Below, piece by piece: positions 36,411 through 45,880 of a stretch of 64,000 nt of DNA. Source of the DNA: Pedobacter sp. MC2016-24 (GTDB lineage Bacteria > Bacteroidota > Bacteroidia > Sphingobacteriales > Sphingobacteriaceae). The stretch lies in contig NZ_JADFBX010000003.1 of assembly GCF_015223055.1 (NCBI RefSeq), forward strand, positions 1 through 64,000. The letters are read 5' to 3'. The position numbers and the translations under genes were made by a program. Within the stretch, counting starts at the first letter, position 1. Each line of letters starts with the position of its first letter. The notes below the pieces were generated by a model. It saw only the letters and a list, made by a program, of their open reading frames with translations. It made no database searches and was not told where the DNA came from.

Positions 36411-37058
36411 TTGGAGCATGGGGTAATTCTTAGTTTTTATATTAAATTCGTTTTTCTAATTCTAACCAACTTGCACAGCTTTCAATCAAAAAACGACGAA
36501 GATTTACTTTGCCTGTTGAAAAACGGGGATGAGCTTGCTTTTACTGAAATCTACAATCGTTATTGGAAGAAATTGTATTATGTTGCCCACCGGTTACTGA
36601 AAGATACCTGCGCTGCGGAAGAAATCGTTCAGGAAGTTTTTCTGGTAATCTGGAAGAAACGCACTGTGTTAAATATTCAGTGCCTGAACCAATACCTGTC
36701 TTCCATGACACGTTATGCTGTTTTTAGTCACCTGGCCAGGGAAAGGAAATTTGTAAGGGAGGAAGATTCCGATCAGATCCTCAGCCTCGTTGCTGCTACA
36801 GAAATTGACCTGGATAATAAGATTCTACTTGAAATGATCAATTCTATTGCTGAAAAGCTGCCGGAGAAAACGAGATTGATCTTTCAATACAATAAGATAC
36901 AGGACCGCTCGATGCAGGACATCTCTGCGGAACTCGATATTCCTAAAAAAACCATTGAAGCACATTTGACAAAATCGATGAAAATCATCAAAGCCAGTGT
37001 TAAAGAGGTGACCAAATTCGGATACCTGGTTTTTCTTTTCCTGATGTTCAGATCCTGA
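36411..37058 (+). CDS. ECF-type RNA polymerase sigma factor (cassette 3)
   Basis: An ECF sigma factor, 215 residues from ATG 36411. The first 20 residues (FYIKFVFLILTN) are hydrophobic and unlike the family, so the TTG at 36471 giving 195 residues is a good alternative start. Region 2 has AAEEIVQEVFLVIWKKR; region 4 has SMQDISAELDIPKKTIEAHL. A hydrophobic tail (FGYLVFLFLMFRS) ends the protein. It opens cassette 3 and precedes its FecR gene by 145 bp. Confidence 0.92.
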   Translation: MEHGVILSFYIKFVFLILTNLHSFQSKNDEDLLCLLKNGDELAFTEIYNRYWKKLYYVAHRLLKDTCAAEEIVQEVFLVIWKKRTVLNIQCLNQYLSSMTRYAVFSHLARERKFVREEDSDQILSLVAATEIDLDNKILLEMINSIAEKLPEKTRLIFQYNKIQDRSMQDISAELDIPKKTIEAHLTKSMKIIKASVKEVTKFGYLVFLFLMFRS

Positions 37059-37203
37059 GCCGTTCAGGCCAATTATATGCTGATTTCCGAAAGTTTATTC
37101 CTGGATAAAAGCATGTAGCGCGCCTTTGATAAAATATTTGAAAATAAATCAAGGGTGTTTCAGCGCTTTTATACTCTATATATTTAAACCAGGTTAATTA
37201 ACC

Positions 37204-38178
37204 ATGAACAAACAGGAACTACAGCTTCTGGCTCAAAAGTATTTGCAGGGTAACTGCACAGAGGAAGAAAAAGAAATACTAAATCAATGGTATGATACCT
37301 CGTACGATGGAGCCGATGAATATGTAAATACAGCGTCGCCGCAAACCGAAGAAGAAACAGGCAGGCGGATTTTAGGCGCGCTGCAATTGCAAATGCGGGA
37401 CGATGAAAATATCGGAGGTGTTAAGGGCCATCAAACAAAAAGACTCCTGCTGAGGTGGATTTCAGCAGCAGCAGTACTTGGTACGGTCTTTTTTACCTGG
37501 CAGTTTTTTGCCAATAAGCAAGCCGCTGAACCAAAAATGGTATGTGTGCCCGAAAAGAGAATCTTTTTGATTGTGTTGCCCGATAGTTCGAAAGTCTGGC
37601 TCAATGCGGGGTCTGTATTTAGGTACCCAAAAAAGTTTGCTTCAGGAACACGTAGTGTAGAGTTGGTAGAAGGTCGTGCTTATTTTGAGATCAAGCATCG
37701 CGATAAACATCCCTTTGTTGTCAAAACAGAGAAGCTGAATGTCACTGTACTGGGCACTTCGTTCGATGTGCAGGCTTATCAAAAAGAAGGCATGACGAAG
37801 GTGAGTGTGGTGACTGGAAAGGTTGGTATCACCCTAAAAGATGATAAGAAAACAGCTGCCGTGATGTTATTGCCTAAACAAGAGGTTGTTTTACAAAATA
37901 TTGATCAAAAACTCATCAAAGTTCCAACCCGGGAAATTGCAGTAAATGTATGGTGCAAAAGTAAATTGGTTTTTGAGCAGGAGACTTTGGGTAACGTTTT
38001 CAAAGTTCTGGAGCAAAAATACAATACTAAAATAACAGTTGAAGACAAGTTTTTGCTCAGCGAGCCGGTGTCTATTACGTTAAGTAATCAGCATTTGGAT
38101 ACCGTGATGCAGATTTTAGGTTATACCAAACATTTTAAATATCAAATGGCCAATGACAGTATTAGCGTAACACGATAA
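37204..38178 (+). CDS. FecR-family anti-sigma factor (cassette 3)
   Basis: A 324-residue anti-sigma factor, shorter than those of cassettes 1 and 2. The cytoplasmic part contains YLQGNCTEEEKEILNQWY, typical of the DUF4880-like N terminus. One transmembrane helix lies at about 80-103. The FecR domain (about 115-220) has VLPDSSKVWLNAGSVFRYP and LGTSFDV, and the DUF4974 domain occupies about 255-324. It pairs with the sigma factor upstream and with the STN-carrying SusC 140 bp downstream. The gap to SusC holds two inverted repeats. Confidence 0.93.
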   Translation: MNKQELQLLAQKYLQGNCTEEEKEILNQWYDTSYDGADEYVNTASPQTEEETGRRILGALQLQMRDDENIGGVKGHQTKRLLLRWISAAAVLGTVFFTWQFFANKQAAEPKMVCVPEKRIFLIVLPDSSKVWLNAGSVFRYPKKFASGTRSVELVEGRAYFEIKHRDKHPFVVKTEKLNVTVLGTSFDVQAYQKEGMTKVSVVTGKVGITLKDDKKTAAVMLLPKQEVVLQNIDQKLIKVPTREIAVNVWCKSKLVFEQETLGNVFKVLEQKYNTKITVEDKFLLSEPVSITLSNQHLDTVMQILGYTKHFKYQMANDSISVTR

Positions 38179-38188
38179 AGAAGATTTT

Positions 38189-38237
38189 GCTTAGCAGCTA
38201 AGCGATTGAAAGAACCGGGAACACCAGGTGTCCCCGG
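38189..38237 (+). promoter_or_regulatory. Two inverted repeats between anti-sigma and SusC genes (cassette 3)
   Basis: GCTTAGC/GCTAAGC around one base (38189-38203) is a perfect 7-bp dyad. CCGGG with ACA and TGT with CCCGG (38215-38237) form a hairpin with one mismatch and a 5-base loop. Neither is followed by a T-run. Candidate operator, attenuator or RNA-processing site ahead of SusC. Confidence 0.4.
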
Positions 38238-38318
38238 AAATGTCTAGCCTCTGCATACATGCTTGAGACCCATAAACAGCAGGCTACAAGTTTAAACCAA
38301 ATTAAACCCAGAACAAAT

Positions 38319-41300
38319 ATGATAAATTTTTATGGCAAAGTCTTGCCTATATTCCGAAAATGCATGCGCATTTCTACAATTATTGTCGGCATACAAATGT
38401 GCTTCAGCACATTGCTGGTAGCTAAGGCTACCAAGGGCCAGGAAATGAATTTTAAGGTAGTTAAAGCAAGCCTGAAGCAAGTTTTTAAAAAGATTGAGCA
38501 GCAGGCAAACGTCACTTTTGTGTACGATGAGCAGATTTTAAATGCACTGCCTGCACTCACTTTAAATATCAAAAAGCAGCAGCTCCCAGCGTTGTTAAAC
38601 CAATTGAAAGGCTATACTGGTTTGCAATTTAAATTGGTAGGAAACTATATTGGTGTGGCTCAAAATGCGGAGGTCATGCCAGCATTAAGCCTGGGTACCG
38701 CGGAACTGGGTAAGCCGATAAAAATCAGCGGCAATGTAAGGGACGCTACTGGGCAACCGATTTCTGGTGTGAGCGTATTGGTTAAAGGAACCAAAAATGC
38801 AACATCAACCAATACCAATGGTCAATTTGTGATTGAAGCAAACCTGGGTGATGTGCTGGAATTTAGTTATCTCGGATTCAACAAGAAAGAAGTTACCATA
38901 TCTTCTCCAGCAGCGCTGAGCGTGCTTTTGGACGAAGATTCAAAATTGCTTAGCGAGGTGGTGGTGACTGCCCTGGGCGTAAAAAAGGAACGTAAGGCCC
39001 TGGGTTATTCTGTAACTGAGGTTAAAGGGGAGAGCCTGACCCAGGCCAGGGATAACAATGTGATGAATTCATTGGTTGGTAAAGTTGCCGGATTAAACGT
39101 AAGTTCGGTAGCTGGCGGCGTTGGCGCATCCAGCAATGTCATTATCCGTGGGGTATCCAGTATTTCGCAAACCAACCAGCCTTTGTATGTCATCAATGGT
39201 ATTCCGATGGAAAGCCAGCCCAACAGCTTAAAGGGAAATCAATATGACAATGCCCCTGATCTGGGTGATGCCATTGGCAATATCAACCCGGACGATATCG
39301 AAACCATTTCTGTATTAAAGGGTGCAGCAGCATCGGCTTTATACGGTTATCGCGGAAAAGCAGGGGTAATTTTAATCACGACAAAAAGTGGTAAAGGAAA
39401 TAGCATCGAATTCAATTCCAATTATGTCATGGAAAAAGTGTTTGATCCAACGGATTGGCAATATGTATATGGTCAGGGTGCAAATGGCATCAAACCAGCT
39501 AATCAACTGGCTGCATTCTCAAGCGGACAGTCGAGCTGGGGTGCCAGATTAGATGGATCGTCTGTCATTCAATTTGATGGCGTTGCAAGACCATATACTG
39601 CGCAAAGCAATAACATCGATAACTTTTTCAGAACAGGTGGTACGGCAACCAATACCCTGGCTTTAAATAAAAGTTTTGATGGTGGATCCATTCGTTTCTC
39701 CGCCAGTGACCTGACCAATAGGGCAATTACGCCAGGATCAGGTTTAAACAGACAATCGTTTAACCTGAACGGGAATTACAACATCAATACACACCTGACC
39801 ATTGATGCCAGGGCAAATTACATTTTAGAGCAGGCAAAAAACAGGCCTTTTGTAAGTGATGGTGCTGGTAACTCCAGTTACAACGTGACCCTTCTGCCGA
39901 CCAGTGTGGATGTGCTGACTTTGAAAAAGGGGGTTAATGACGATGGCTCTGAGTACGGATATTCTGGAAATACCTTTGCGACGAATCCATGGTTTGCAGC
40001 AAATAATTTCATCAACAATACAAAAAGGGAACGTTTCTTATCATCAATCAGTTTACGTTATAATTTTGACAACGGCGCCTTTATCCAGGGGCGCGCGGGA
40101 AGAGATGGTTATACGGACCGTTATACTTCAGTGGTGCCAACAGGAACAGCCTATCGTCCATTGGGATCGATGTCTGAATCAACCACTAAATTCTCAGATT
40201 TAAATACGGATGTACTCCTGGGGAAATCATTTAAAGTGAATGACCTAACCATTACGCCCAATATTGGAGGTAGTTTCCGCAAAACACAATCGGAACAAAC
40301 CATTTTAAATGGAACTACATTTGCCGTGCCCTATGTATATGTGATTACGAATGCTACTGCTCAGGCTACACCAACTTATCTGCCTTCAAACAGTGAGGTG
40401 TTATCCATTTATGGTACCTTGGATTTAAGTTATAAAAGCTTTCTGTTTTTAAATGGATCTATCCGCAACGACTGGTTTTCTACACTGGCAACACCAGGTA
40501 AAGACAATGCTTTGAATGCACTATATCCTTCAATAAACGGATCATTTGTGTTCTCTGAACTGATGAGTAAAGACTGGCTGAGCTTTGGAAAACTGAGGGC
40601 CGGTTTTGCACAGGTTGGACAGGCTACGATCCCTTACCAGACACAACTGGCCTATAATTTTAACAATGCGACATTAAACGGCAGGCCACTTGGCTTAATT
40701 GCCAACCAGGCCATTCCAAATGATGCCCTGGTTTCTTCTATTGCCTCCGAATTTGAAATTGGTACGGAACTGCGCTTTTTTAAGGATCGCCTGAGTCTGG
40801 ACCTGACCTGGTATAATAAAAATTCCAAAGATGAGATTGTTCAGGCCCCTACTTCGGTAACTTCGGGGTATGTGGGTGCGATTTTGAATATCGGGCAATT
40901 GAGAAACAGGGGCTTAGAAGCCTTGATTTCGGGGCTGCCTGTTAAAACAGATAACTTCCAATGGACAACCTCGCTGAATGGGTCGATCAATAACAATACG
41001 GTAGTTGCTTTGGCCGAAGGTCAGAAATCTTTACCGGGTGCCACATCCAGAACAGGTAATGGCTTTACTCAAATGGTGGTTGGTTTGCCGGCCTCGCAGG
41101 TAATGGCTTTAGATTATAAACGTGACGATCAGGGCAATATTCTGAAAGATGCGACTGGTGCTCCACTTCAGGGTGATTTGAAACCTTACGGTTCTGCTTA
41201 TGCTAAATATGTTGCCGGCTGGAACAATGAATTTAAATATAAAAACTTCAATTTTTCATTCCTGATTGACGGGAAATTCGGTGGCAAGATCTTTTCTGCT

Positions 41301-41666
41301 ACTGATTATTACGGGTATATCCTTGGTTTGCACAAGGCTACGCTGGAGAACCGGGATGCTTTAGGTGCCAATGCAGCAACCTATTATACTGCAGTGGCTA
41401 ATAATGTATCGAGTGTATTTGTACAAAATGCCGATTTCATCAAGTTCCGTCAGGTGATGCTGGGTTATACTTTCCCTGGCAAAATGTTCAATAATGTGAT
41501 CCAGGGCGCAACCTTAAGTTTTGTCGGTCGCAACTTATTTTACATCAGTAAGAAAACGGATAATATCGATCCTGAATCTGACTATAGTCCGCTAACCAAG
41601 GGGCTGGAATTGGGTGGTGTTCCACCAAGCAGAACCTTCGGTTTGAACCTAAGTGTTAAATTCTAA
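38319..41666 (+). CDS. SusC/RagA-family TonB-dependent transporter with STN domain (cassette 3)
   Basis: About 1115 residues from ATG 38319 (MINFYGKVLPIFRKCMRIST), which precedes the hydrophobic signal core; a longer start at 38259 exists. An STN domain lies at about 42-120 of this form, a carboxypeptidase-regulatory-like domain (GNVRDATGQPISGVSVLVKG) at about 130-210, and the plug with SEVVVTALGVKKERKALGYS and VLKGAAASALYG at about 210-350, followed by the barrel. The paired SusD and a GH20 enzyme downstream suggest import of GlcNAc-containing oligosaccharides. Confidence 0.95.
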   Translation: MINFYGKVLPIFRKCMRISTIIVGIQMCFSTLLVAKATKGQEMNFKVVKASLKQVFKKIEQQANVTFVYDEQILNALPALTLNIKKQQLPALLNQLKGYTGLQFKLVGNYIGVAQNAEVMPALSLGTAELGKPIKISGNVRDATGQPISGVSVLVKGTKNATSTNTNGQFVIEANLGDVLEFSYLGFNKKEVTISSPAALSVLLDEDSKLLSEVVVTALGVKKERKALGYSVTEVKGESLTQARDNNVMNSLVGKVAGLNVSSVAGGVGASSNVIIRGVSSISQTNQPLYVINGIPMESQPNSLKGNQYDNAPDLGDAIGNINPDDIETISVLKGAAASALYGYRGKAGVILITTKSGKGNSIEFNSNYVMEKVFDPTDWQYVYGQGANGIKPANQLAAFSSGQSSWGARLDGSSVIQFDGVARPYTAQSNNIDNFFRTGGTATNTLALNKSFDGGSIRFSASDLTNRAITPGSGLNRQSFNLNGNYNINTHLTIDARANYILEQAKNRPFVSDGAGNSSYNVTLLPTSVDVLTLKKGVNDDGSEYGYSGNTFATNPWFAANNFINNTKRERFLSSISLRYNFDNGAFIQGRAGRDGYTDRYTSVVPTGTAYRPLGSMSESTTKFSDLNTDVLLGKSFKVNDLTITPNIGGSFRKTQSEQTILNGTTFAVPYVYVITNATAQATPTYLPSNSEVLSIYGTLDLSYKSFLFLNGSIRNDWFSTLATPGKDNALNALYPSINGSFVFSELMSKDWLSFGKLRAGFAQVGQATIPYQTQLAYNFNNATLNGRPLGLIANQAIPNDALVSSIASEFEIGTELRFFKDRLSLDLTWYNKNSKDEIVQAPTSVTSGYVGAILNIGQLRNRGLEALISGLPVKTDNFQWTTSLNGSINNNTVVALAEGQKSLPGATSRTGNGFTQMVVGLPASQVMALDYKRDDQGNILKDATGAPLQGDLKPYGSAYAKYVAGWNNEFKYKNFNFSFLIDGKFGGKIFSATDYYGYILGLHKATLENRDALGANAATYYTAVANNVSSVFVQNADFIKFRQVMLGYTFPGKMFNNVIQGATLSFVGRNLFYISKKTDNIDPESDYSPLTKGLELGGVPPSRTFGLNLSVKF

Positions 41667-41694
41667 TTCAGTGTACACGATTAAGCTCATTAAG

Positions 41695-43308
41695 ATGAAA
41701 AAGACTTCAAAATACATCCTCATATTATCTGTTTGCCTATTGATTAGCATGGGTTGCAGAAAGAACTTCGAAGAAATCAATACTGATCCTTCCACTTACA
41801 ATCCATCCAATTTTGATCCGAACTTTGTGCTTTCAAGCGCTCAATTGGGATATACGGGAAGTATGGATTTTAGTTATGATACCTGGCGGGCCAATTTAAT
41901 TCACTGCTCAACCATGATGCAGGCCTTTTCTTCTGTGATCGGTTATTGGAATGCAGGAGATAAATATGTGTTAAATGCCAGTTATACGGCTGCTTACTGG
42001 GGGTTTTCTGGGAGCACGCCAACCGCAGGAGATGGTGCTTACCCGGAGCAGGTCCGTCCGATTGTTGACGTGGTCGAGTCTACCAGGAGCAAGCCACAGT
42101 ACAACAACGTTCAGCAGGTGGCCAGGATTACCAAAGCACTCATTTTCCAGCGCATTACAGATCTTTATGGTGATGTGCCGTATTTCCAGGCTGGACAGGG
42201 CTTTTACAATAAGGCTTTTTTTCCGGTGTATGACAAGCAACAGGACATTTATAATGATTTATTGAAAGAGGTAAGCGATGCGGTAGGTAAATTAGATCCT
42301 GCCGGTGATAAAGTGACGGGCGACCTGTTTTATGGCGGTGACATTGCCAAATGGAAACGTTTTGGAAATACATTGCTGCTGCGCATTGCCATGCGCCTGA
42401 GCAAAATCGATCCGACCACTGCGCAGACTTATGTTCAAAAAGCCATTGGTAATACCATGACCAGTAACAGTGATAATGCCTTTGTATTGGGCAGCGAAGG
42501 TGGGGGCAGGACTACTTTAAACAGAAATAGCCAGATTTTGCTTGGCGATGGGGGCCAGGAAAACTTTTATACACGCTGGTCTAAAACATTTATTGATAAG
42601 TTAAAGGGGAGCAATGATCCACGTTTGAGCGTTGTTGCGGTAACGAAATTGTATCTTGACGATAAGACTAAGGATCAGAATCCTAACCTGGTTTACAATG
42701 CAGCGGTACAGAAAGGGATGCCAAATGGCAAGGACTTAAGCGTAACTCCTGGTTTAAGCATTACCTTAGATCCTAGCTTTACTGCTTTTGTGGATTACTC
42801 TTCCCCAAGTCCGGCTTTGATCAAAAGAACCGGCCCTACTTTTATATTGACTTACGCCGAGTCTGAACTGCTATTGGCAGATGCCGCGCAACGTTTTGGC
42901 ATTGCTGGAAGTGCAGCAGCCCATTATCACGATGGCGTTGTTGCAGCCATGACTTATTTAAGTCAATATGATCCAATTGCTGGTGTGTCAACGCAGGCTG
43001 CGGAGAATTATTTAACTGCCAACCCTTATGACATTTCAAAAGGTCTGGAACAGATCAATACACAGTATTGGATTTTGACCAGTACCATGCTTGATTTTTA
43101 TGAGGCCTGGGCAAACTGGAGAAGGACCGGTTTTCCGGTTTTAACTCCTGTCGTTTATCCAGGAAACTCTACTGGTGGAACGATTCCAAGACGCTTTCCT
43201 TATCCACTGGTTGAGGCGGGATCAAATACCGAAAATTACAATAAAGCACACAATTCTGTACCCGGTGGTGATTTGTTGACCTCCAGAGTTTGGTGGGATA
43301 AACAATAA
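41695..43308 (+). CDS. SusD/RagB-family surface lipoprotein (cassette 3)
   Basis: About 537 residues from ATG 41695, with a lipoprotein signal and lipobox Cys21 (SMGC). It belongs to the SusD-like branch with an N terminus of the type RKNFEEINTDPSTYNP and a C terminus containing ILTSTMLDFYEAWANWRRTG, distinct from the CERRKEL type of cassettes 1 and 2. TPR-like helices include LIFQRITDLYGDVPYFQA. It should cap the SusC upstream. The gene starts 28 bp after the SusC stop and is followed 17 bp later by the GH20 gene. Confidence 0.93.
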   Translation: MKKTSKYILILSVCLLISMGCRKNFEEINTDPSTYNPSNFDPNFVLSSAQLGYTGSMDFSYDTWRANLIHCSTMMQAFSSVIGYWNAGDKYVLNASYTAAYWGFSGSTPTAGDGAYPEQVRPIVDVVESTRSKPQYNNVQQVARITKALIFQRITDLYGDVPYFQAGQGFYNKAFFPVYDKQQDIYNDLLKEVSDAVGKLDPAGDKVTGDLFYGGDIAKWKRFGNTLLLRIAMRLSKIDPTTAQTYVQKAIGNTMTSNSDNAFVLGSEGGGRTTLNRNSQILLGDGGQENFYTRWSKTFIDKLKGSNDPRLSVVAVTKLYLDDKTKDQNPNLVYNAAVQKGMPNGKDLSVTPGLSITLDPSFTAFVDYSSPSPALIKRTGPTFILTYAESELLLADAAQRFGIAGSAAAHYHDGVVAAMTYLSQYDPIAGVSTQAAENYLTANPYDISKGLEQINTQYWILTSTMLDFYEAWANWRRTGFPVLTPVVYPGNSTGGTIPRRFPYPLVEAGSNTENYNKAHNSVPGGDLLTSRVWWDKQ

Positions 43309-43325
43309 TCCTTATTTAATACAGT

Positions 43326-45851
43326 ATGATAAAAACGCTATATGCCTCCTTATTTGCGATATTGCTGGTGAGCCCTTTGTGCTCACCAGCACAAGCAAAA
43401 AAAGCGATAAATGATCTTCGCATCCAGTGGGAAATTCTTGAAAATAATTACCTGGGATCCGCACAAACGAAGTCTGTATTGACGATCTCAAGCCACAATA
43501 CATTTACGCTCCCTGCGCAGGGTTGGAAACTGTACTTTAATTTTGCCAGACCCATCAAAAAACAACTCGCTTCGGGAGGTTTAAAAATTACTTCTGTAAA
43601 TGGTGATTTTTTCTATTTGGAACCGATGCCTGATTTTAAGGGATTAAAAGTAGGGGAATCATTGCGAACAACATTTGTATCGGGCGACTGGGTTGTTAAT
43701 AAAACCGACGCACCTTCGGGATTTTACCTGGTCTGGGACGTTGCGCCGGATCAGTATCAGGTTTTGCCAGCTGTAGTTGCCATTCCTTCTACCAAAACGA
43801 AGCAAGTCATGCGTAATGCCGCTGATAAAATTCCTTTTCAAACACCGGAAATTACCTATGCACAAAATGCAGGTATCAGCGCACAACAACCTGTAGTGAA
43901 AATATTTCCTACGCCAGTGCGTTACCAGGAAAATGCGCAAAGTTTTGCATTGAGTGCCCAGGTTAAAATTTTAGCAGATCCTTCTTTTGGTCGCGAGGCC
44001 GGCTTGTTAAAACAGTTCTTATCAGCCATCCTGGTTAAAGCACAAAGTGACAACCTCCATGCGGGTCAGATTCAATTGGTTTTGAAAGATCTTCCGGAAA
44101 ATGCTTATGAGTTGCAGGTGAGCAATGAATCGATCCGTATTGCTGCAGCTACGCCTACCGGTATTTTCTATGGTATACAATCGTTAAAAAGCCTCATTTC
44201 TCCTGATGCGTATGCGCAAAAACAACGCGTAGTGCGGGTTCAAGGTGTTGAAGTTTTTGATCAGCCCCGTTTTGGTTATCGTGCCTTTATGCTGGATGTG
44301 GCCAGAAATTTCCAAACTAAAAAACAGGTACTAAAATTACTTGACCTGATGGCCCTGTATAAATTGAATACTTTTCACTTTCACCTCAATGACGATGAAG
44401 GTTGGCGATTGGAGATTCCGGCGTTGCCTGAACTGACCCGGGTTTCTGGAAAAAGAGGACATAACCTGAGTGAGGAGCATAACCTTCAGCCAACATTAGG
44501 TTCAGGGCCCTATACCGACAATCCTTATGGAAGTGGTTATTATACCCGTGCAGATTATATCGAAATTTTAAAATATGCAGCAGACCGGCACATACAGGTT
44601 ATTCCTGAAATTGAGAGTCCAGGTCATGCGCGTGCTGCGATCAAGGCTATGGCGTCCAGAAATGATCCAAAATATCTGTTACATGAACCGGGCGACAGTT
44701 CCGTTTATCGCTCCGTTCAATATTGGAATGACAATGTGATGAATGTAGCCCTTCCTTCGGTTTACAATTTTATTGAAACCCTGACTACTGAGATTAAGGC
44801 GATGTATGATGAAGCCGGTGTTCCGCTTAAAACCATTCATTATGGTGGCGACGAAGTACCTGCTGGTGTTTGGGAAAAGTCTCCGGCAGTAAAGCTGTTG
44901 ATGTCGAAACATCCTGAAATACAAACTCCGGATGATCTTTGGGTATATTATTACAGTCGGGTAAATGATATTTTAAAGTCGCATGGCCTATATATGACGG
45001 CCTGGGAAGAGGTTGGGACTCGTAAGGTTTTGAAAGATGGCAGGAAGGAAACTGTATTTAATGAGGATATGTTAGGCAAAGACCTGCATCTTGATGTCTG
45101 GAATAACATGATGGGCTGGGGAGCTGAAGATTTGGCTTATACACTGGCAAATAAGGGATATAAAGTGATTTTATCCTGCGTTACGAACCTATATTTTGAT
45201 ATGGCTTATCAGAAAGATTTTGACGAGCCGGGATATTACTGGGGAGGTTATGTAGATCTGGATAAGGTTTTTGGTTTTATCCCTTACGATTATTTTAAAA
45301 ATACGAAAACGGATAGGATGGGGAATTTGCTTTCTGCTGATTTTCTGGCGAGCAAGCAGCGGCTGACAGCAGAAGGGAAGCAAAATATTATTGGTTTGCA
45401 GGCTGCGCTATGGAGTGAGACGGCTAAAGGACCCGAACTGATGGAATACCTGATTTTACCTAAACTGCTTGGGTTGGCTGAACGTGCCTGGTCTAAGGAT
45501 CCGCAATGGGCAATTGAAAATGATCCGGCTAAATTTGATACAGCATATCAGAAAGCATGGTCTGAATTTCTAAATGTTATCGGAAAAAGAGAATTGCCCC
45601 GCTTGAGTTATTATGCAGGTGGTTTCAATTACCGGATTCCGACCCCAGGTGCCATTGTTAAAAATGGAAGTGTCCTGGCTAATCTTCAAATTCCGGGATT
45701 CAGTATCAGATATACTACAGATGGATCTGCACCATCAAAGCAAAGTAAATTGTATACCGGGCCTGTTAAAGTCAGAGGGACAGTCAAACTTGCTGCTTTT
45801 AATGCTACTGGCAGATCCGGAAGAATTGCTGTAGTAAAGAATCCCTTTTAA
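43326..45851 (+). CDS. GH20 beta-N-acetylhexosaminidase
   Basis: An 841-residue exported glycoside hydrolase that removes terminal beta-linked GlcNAc or GalNAc by substrate-assisted catalysis. After a signal peptide (about 1-24) there is a CHB_HEX-like carbohydrate-binding domain (about 28-150), a GH20b domain (about 190-315) and the GH20 barrel (about 318-720). The catalytic pair Asp509-Glu510 is in IHYGGDEVPAGVW. Supporting motifs are DVARNFQTKKQVLKLLD, TFHFHLNDDEGWRLEIP and IPEIESPGHARAA. A C-terminal beta domain (CHB_HEX_C-like) follows. As the only enzyme of cassette 3 it defines the likely substrate: chitin oligomers, peptidoglycan-derived or host-type N-glycan fragments. Confidence 0.95.
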   Translation: MIKTLYASLFAILLVSPLCSPAQAKKAINDLRIQWEILENNYLGSAQTKSVLTISSHNTFTLPAQGWKLYFNFARPIKKQLASGGLKITSVNGDFFYLEPMPDFKGLKVGESLRTTFVSGDWVVNKTDAPSGFYLVWDVAPDQYQVLPAVVAIPSTKTKQVMRNAADKIPFQTPEITYAQNAGISAQQPVVKIFPTPVRYQENAQSFALSAQVKILADPSFGREAGLLKQFLSAILVKAQSDNLHAGQIQLVLKDLPENAYELQVSNESIRIAAATPTGIFYGIQSLKSLISPDAYAQKQRVVRVQGVEVFDQPRFGYRAFMLDVARNFQTKKQVLKLLDLMALYKLNTFHFHLNDDEGWRLEIPALPELTRVSGKRGHNLSEEHNLQPTLGSGPYTDNPYGSGYYTRADYIEILKYAADRHIQVIPEIESPGHARAAIKAMASRNDPKYLLHEPGDSSVYRSVQYWNDNVMNVALPSVYNFIETLTTEIKAMYDEAGVPLKTIHYGGDEVPAGVWEKSPAVKLLMSKHPEIQTPDDLWVYYYSRVNDILKSHGLYMTAWEEVGTRKVLKDGRKETVFNEDMLGKDLHLDVWNNMMGWGAEDLAYTLANKGYKVILSCVTNLYFDMAYQKDFDEPGYYWGGYVDLDKVFGFIPYDYFKNTKTDRMGNLLSADFLASKQRLTAEGKQNIIGLQAALWSETAKGPELMEYLILPKLLGLAERAWSKDPQWAIENDPAKFDTAYQKAWSEFLNVIGKRELPRLSYYAGGFNYRIPTPGAIVKNGSVLANLQIPGFSIRYTTDGSAPSKQSKLYTGPVKVRGTVKLAAFNATGRSGRIAVVKNPF

Positions 45852-45868
45852 TTTCTTCCAGCTCTTGT

Positions 45869-45876
45869 TACCTTTG
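45869..45876 (+). promoter_or_regulatory. Putative -7 element of map
   Basis: TACCTTTG matches TAnnTTTG and ends only 4 bases before the map ATG at 45881, which places the expected transcription start at or next to the start codon. No clear -33 TTG is present; a T-run lies at that distance. Confidence 0.5.
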
Positions 45877-45880
45877 TACC

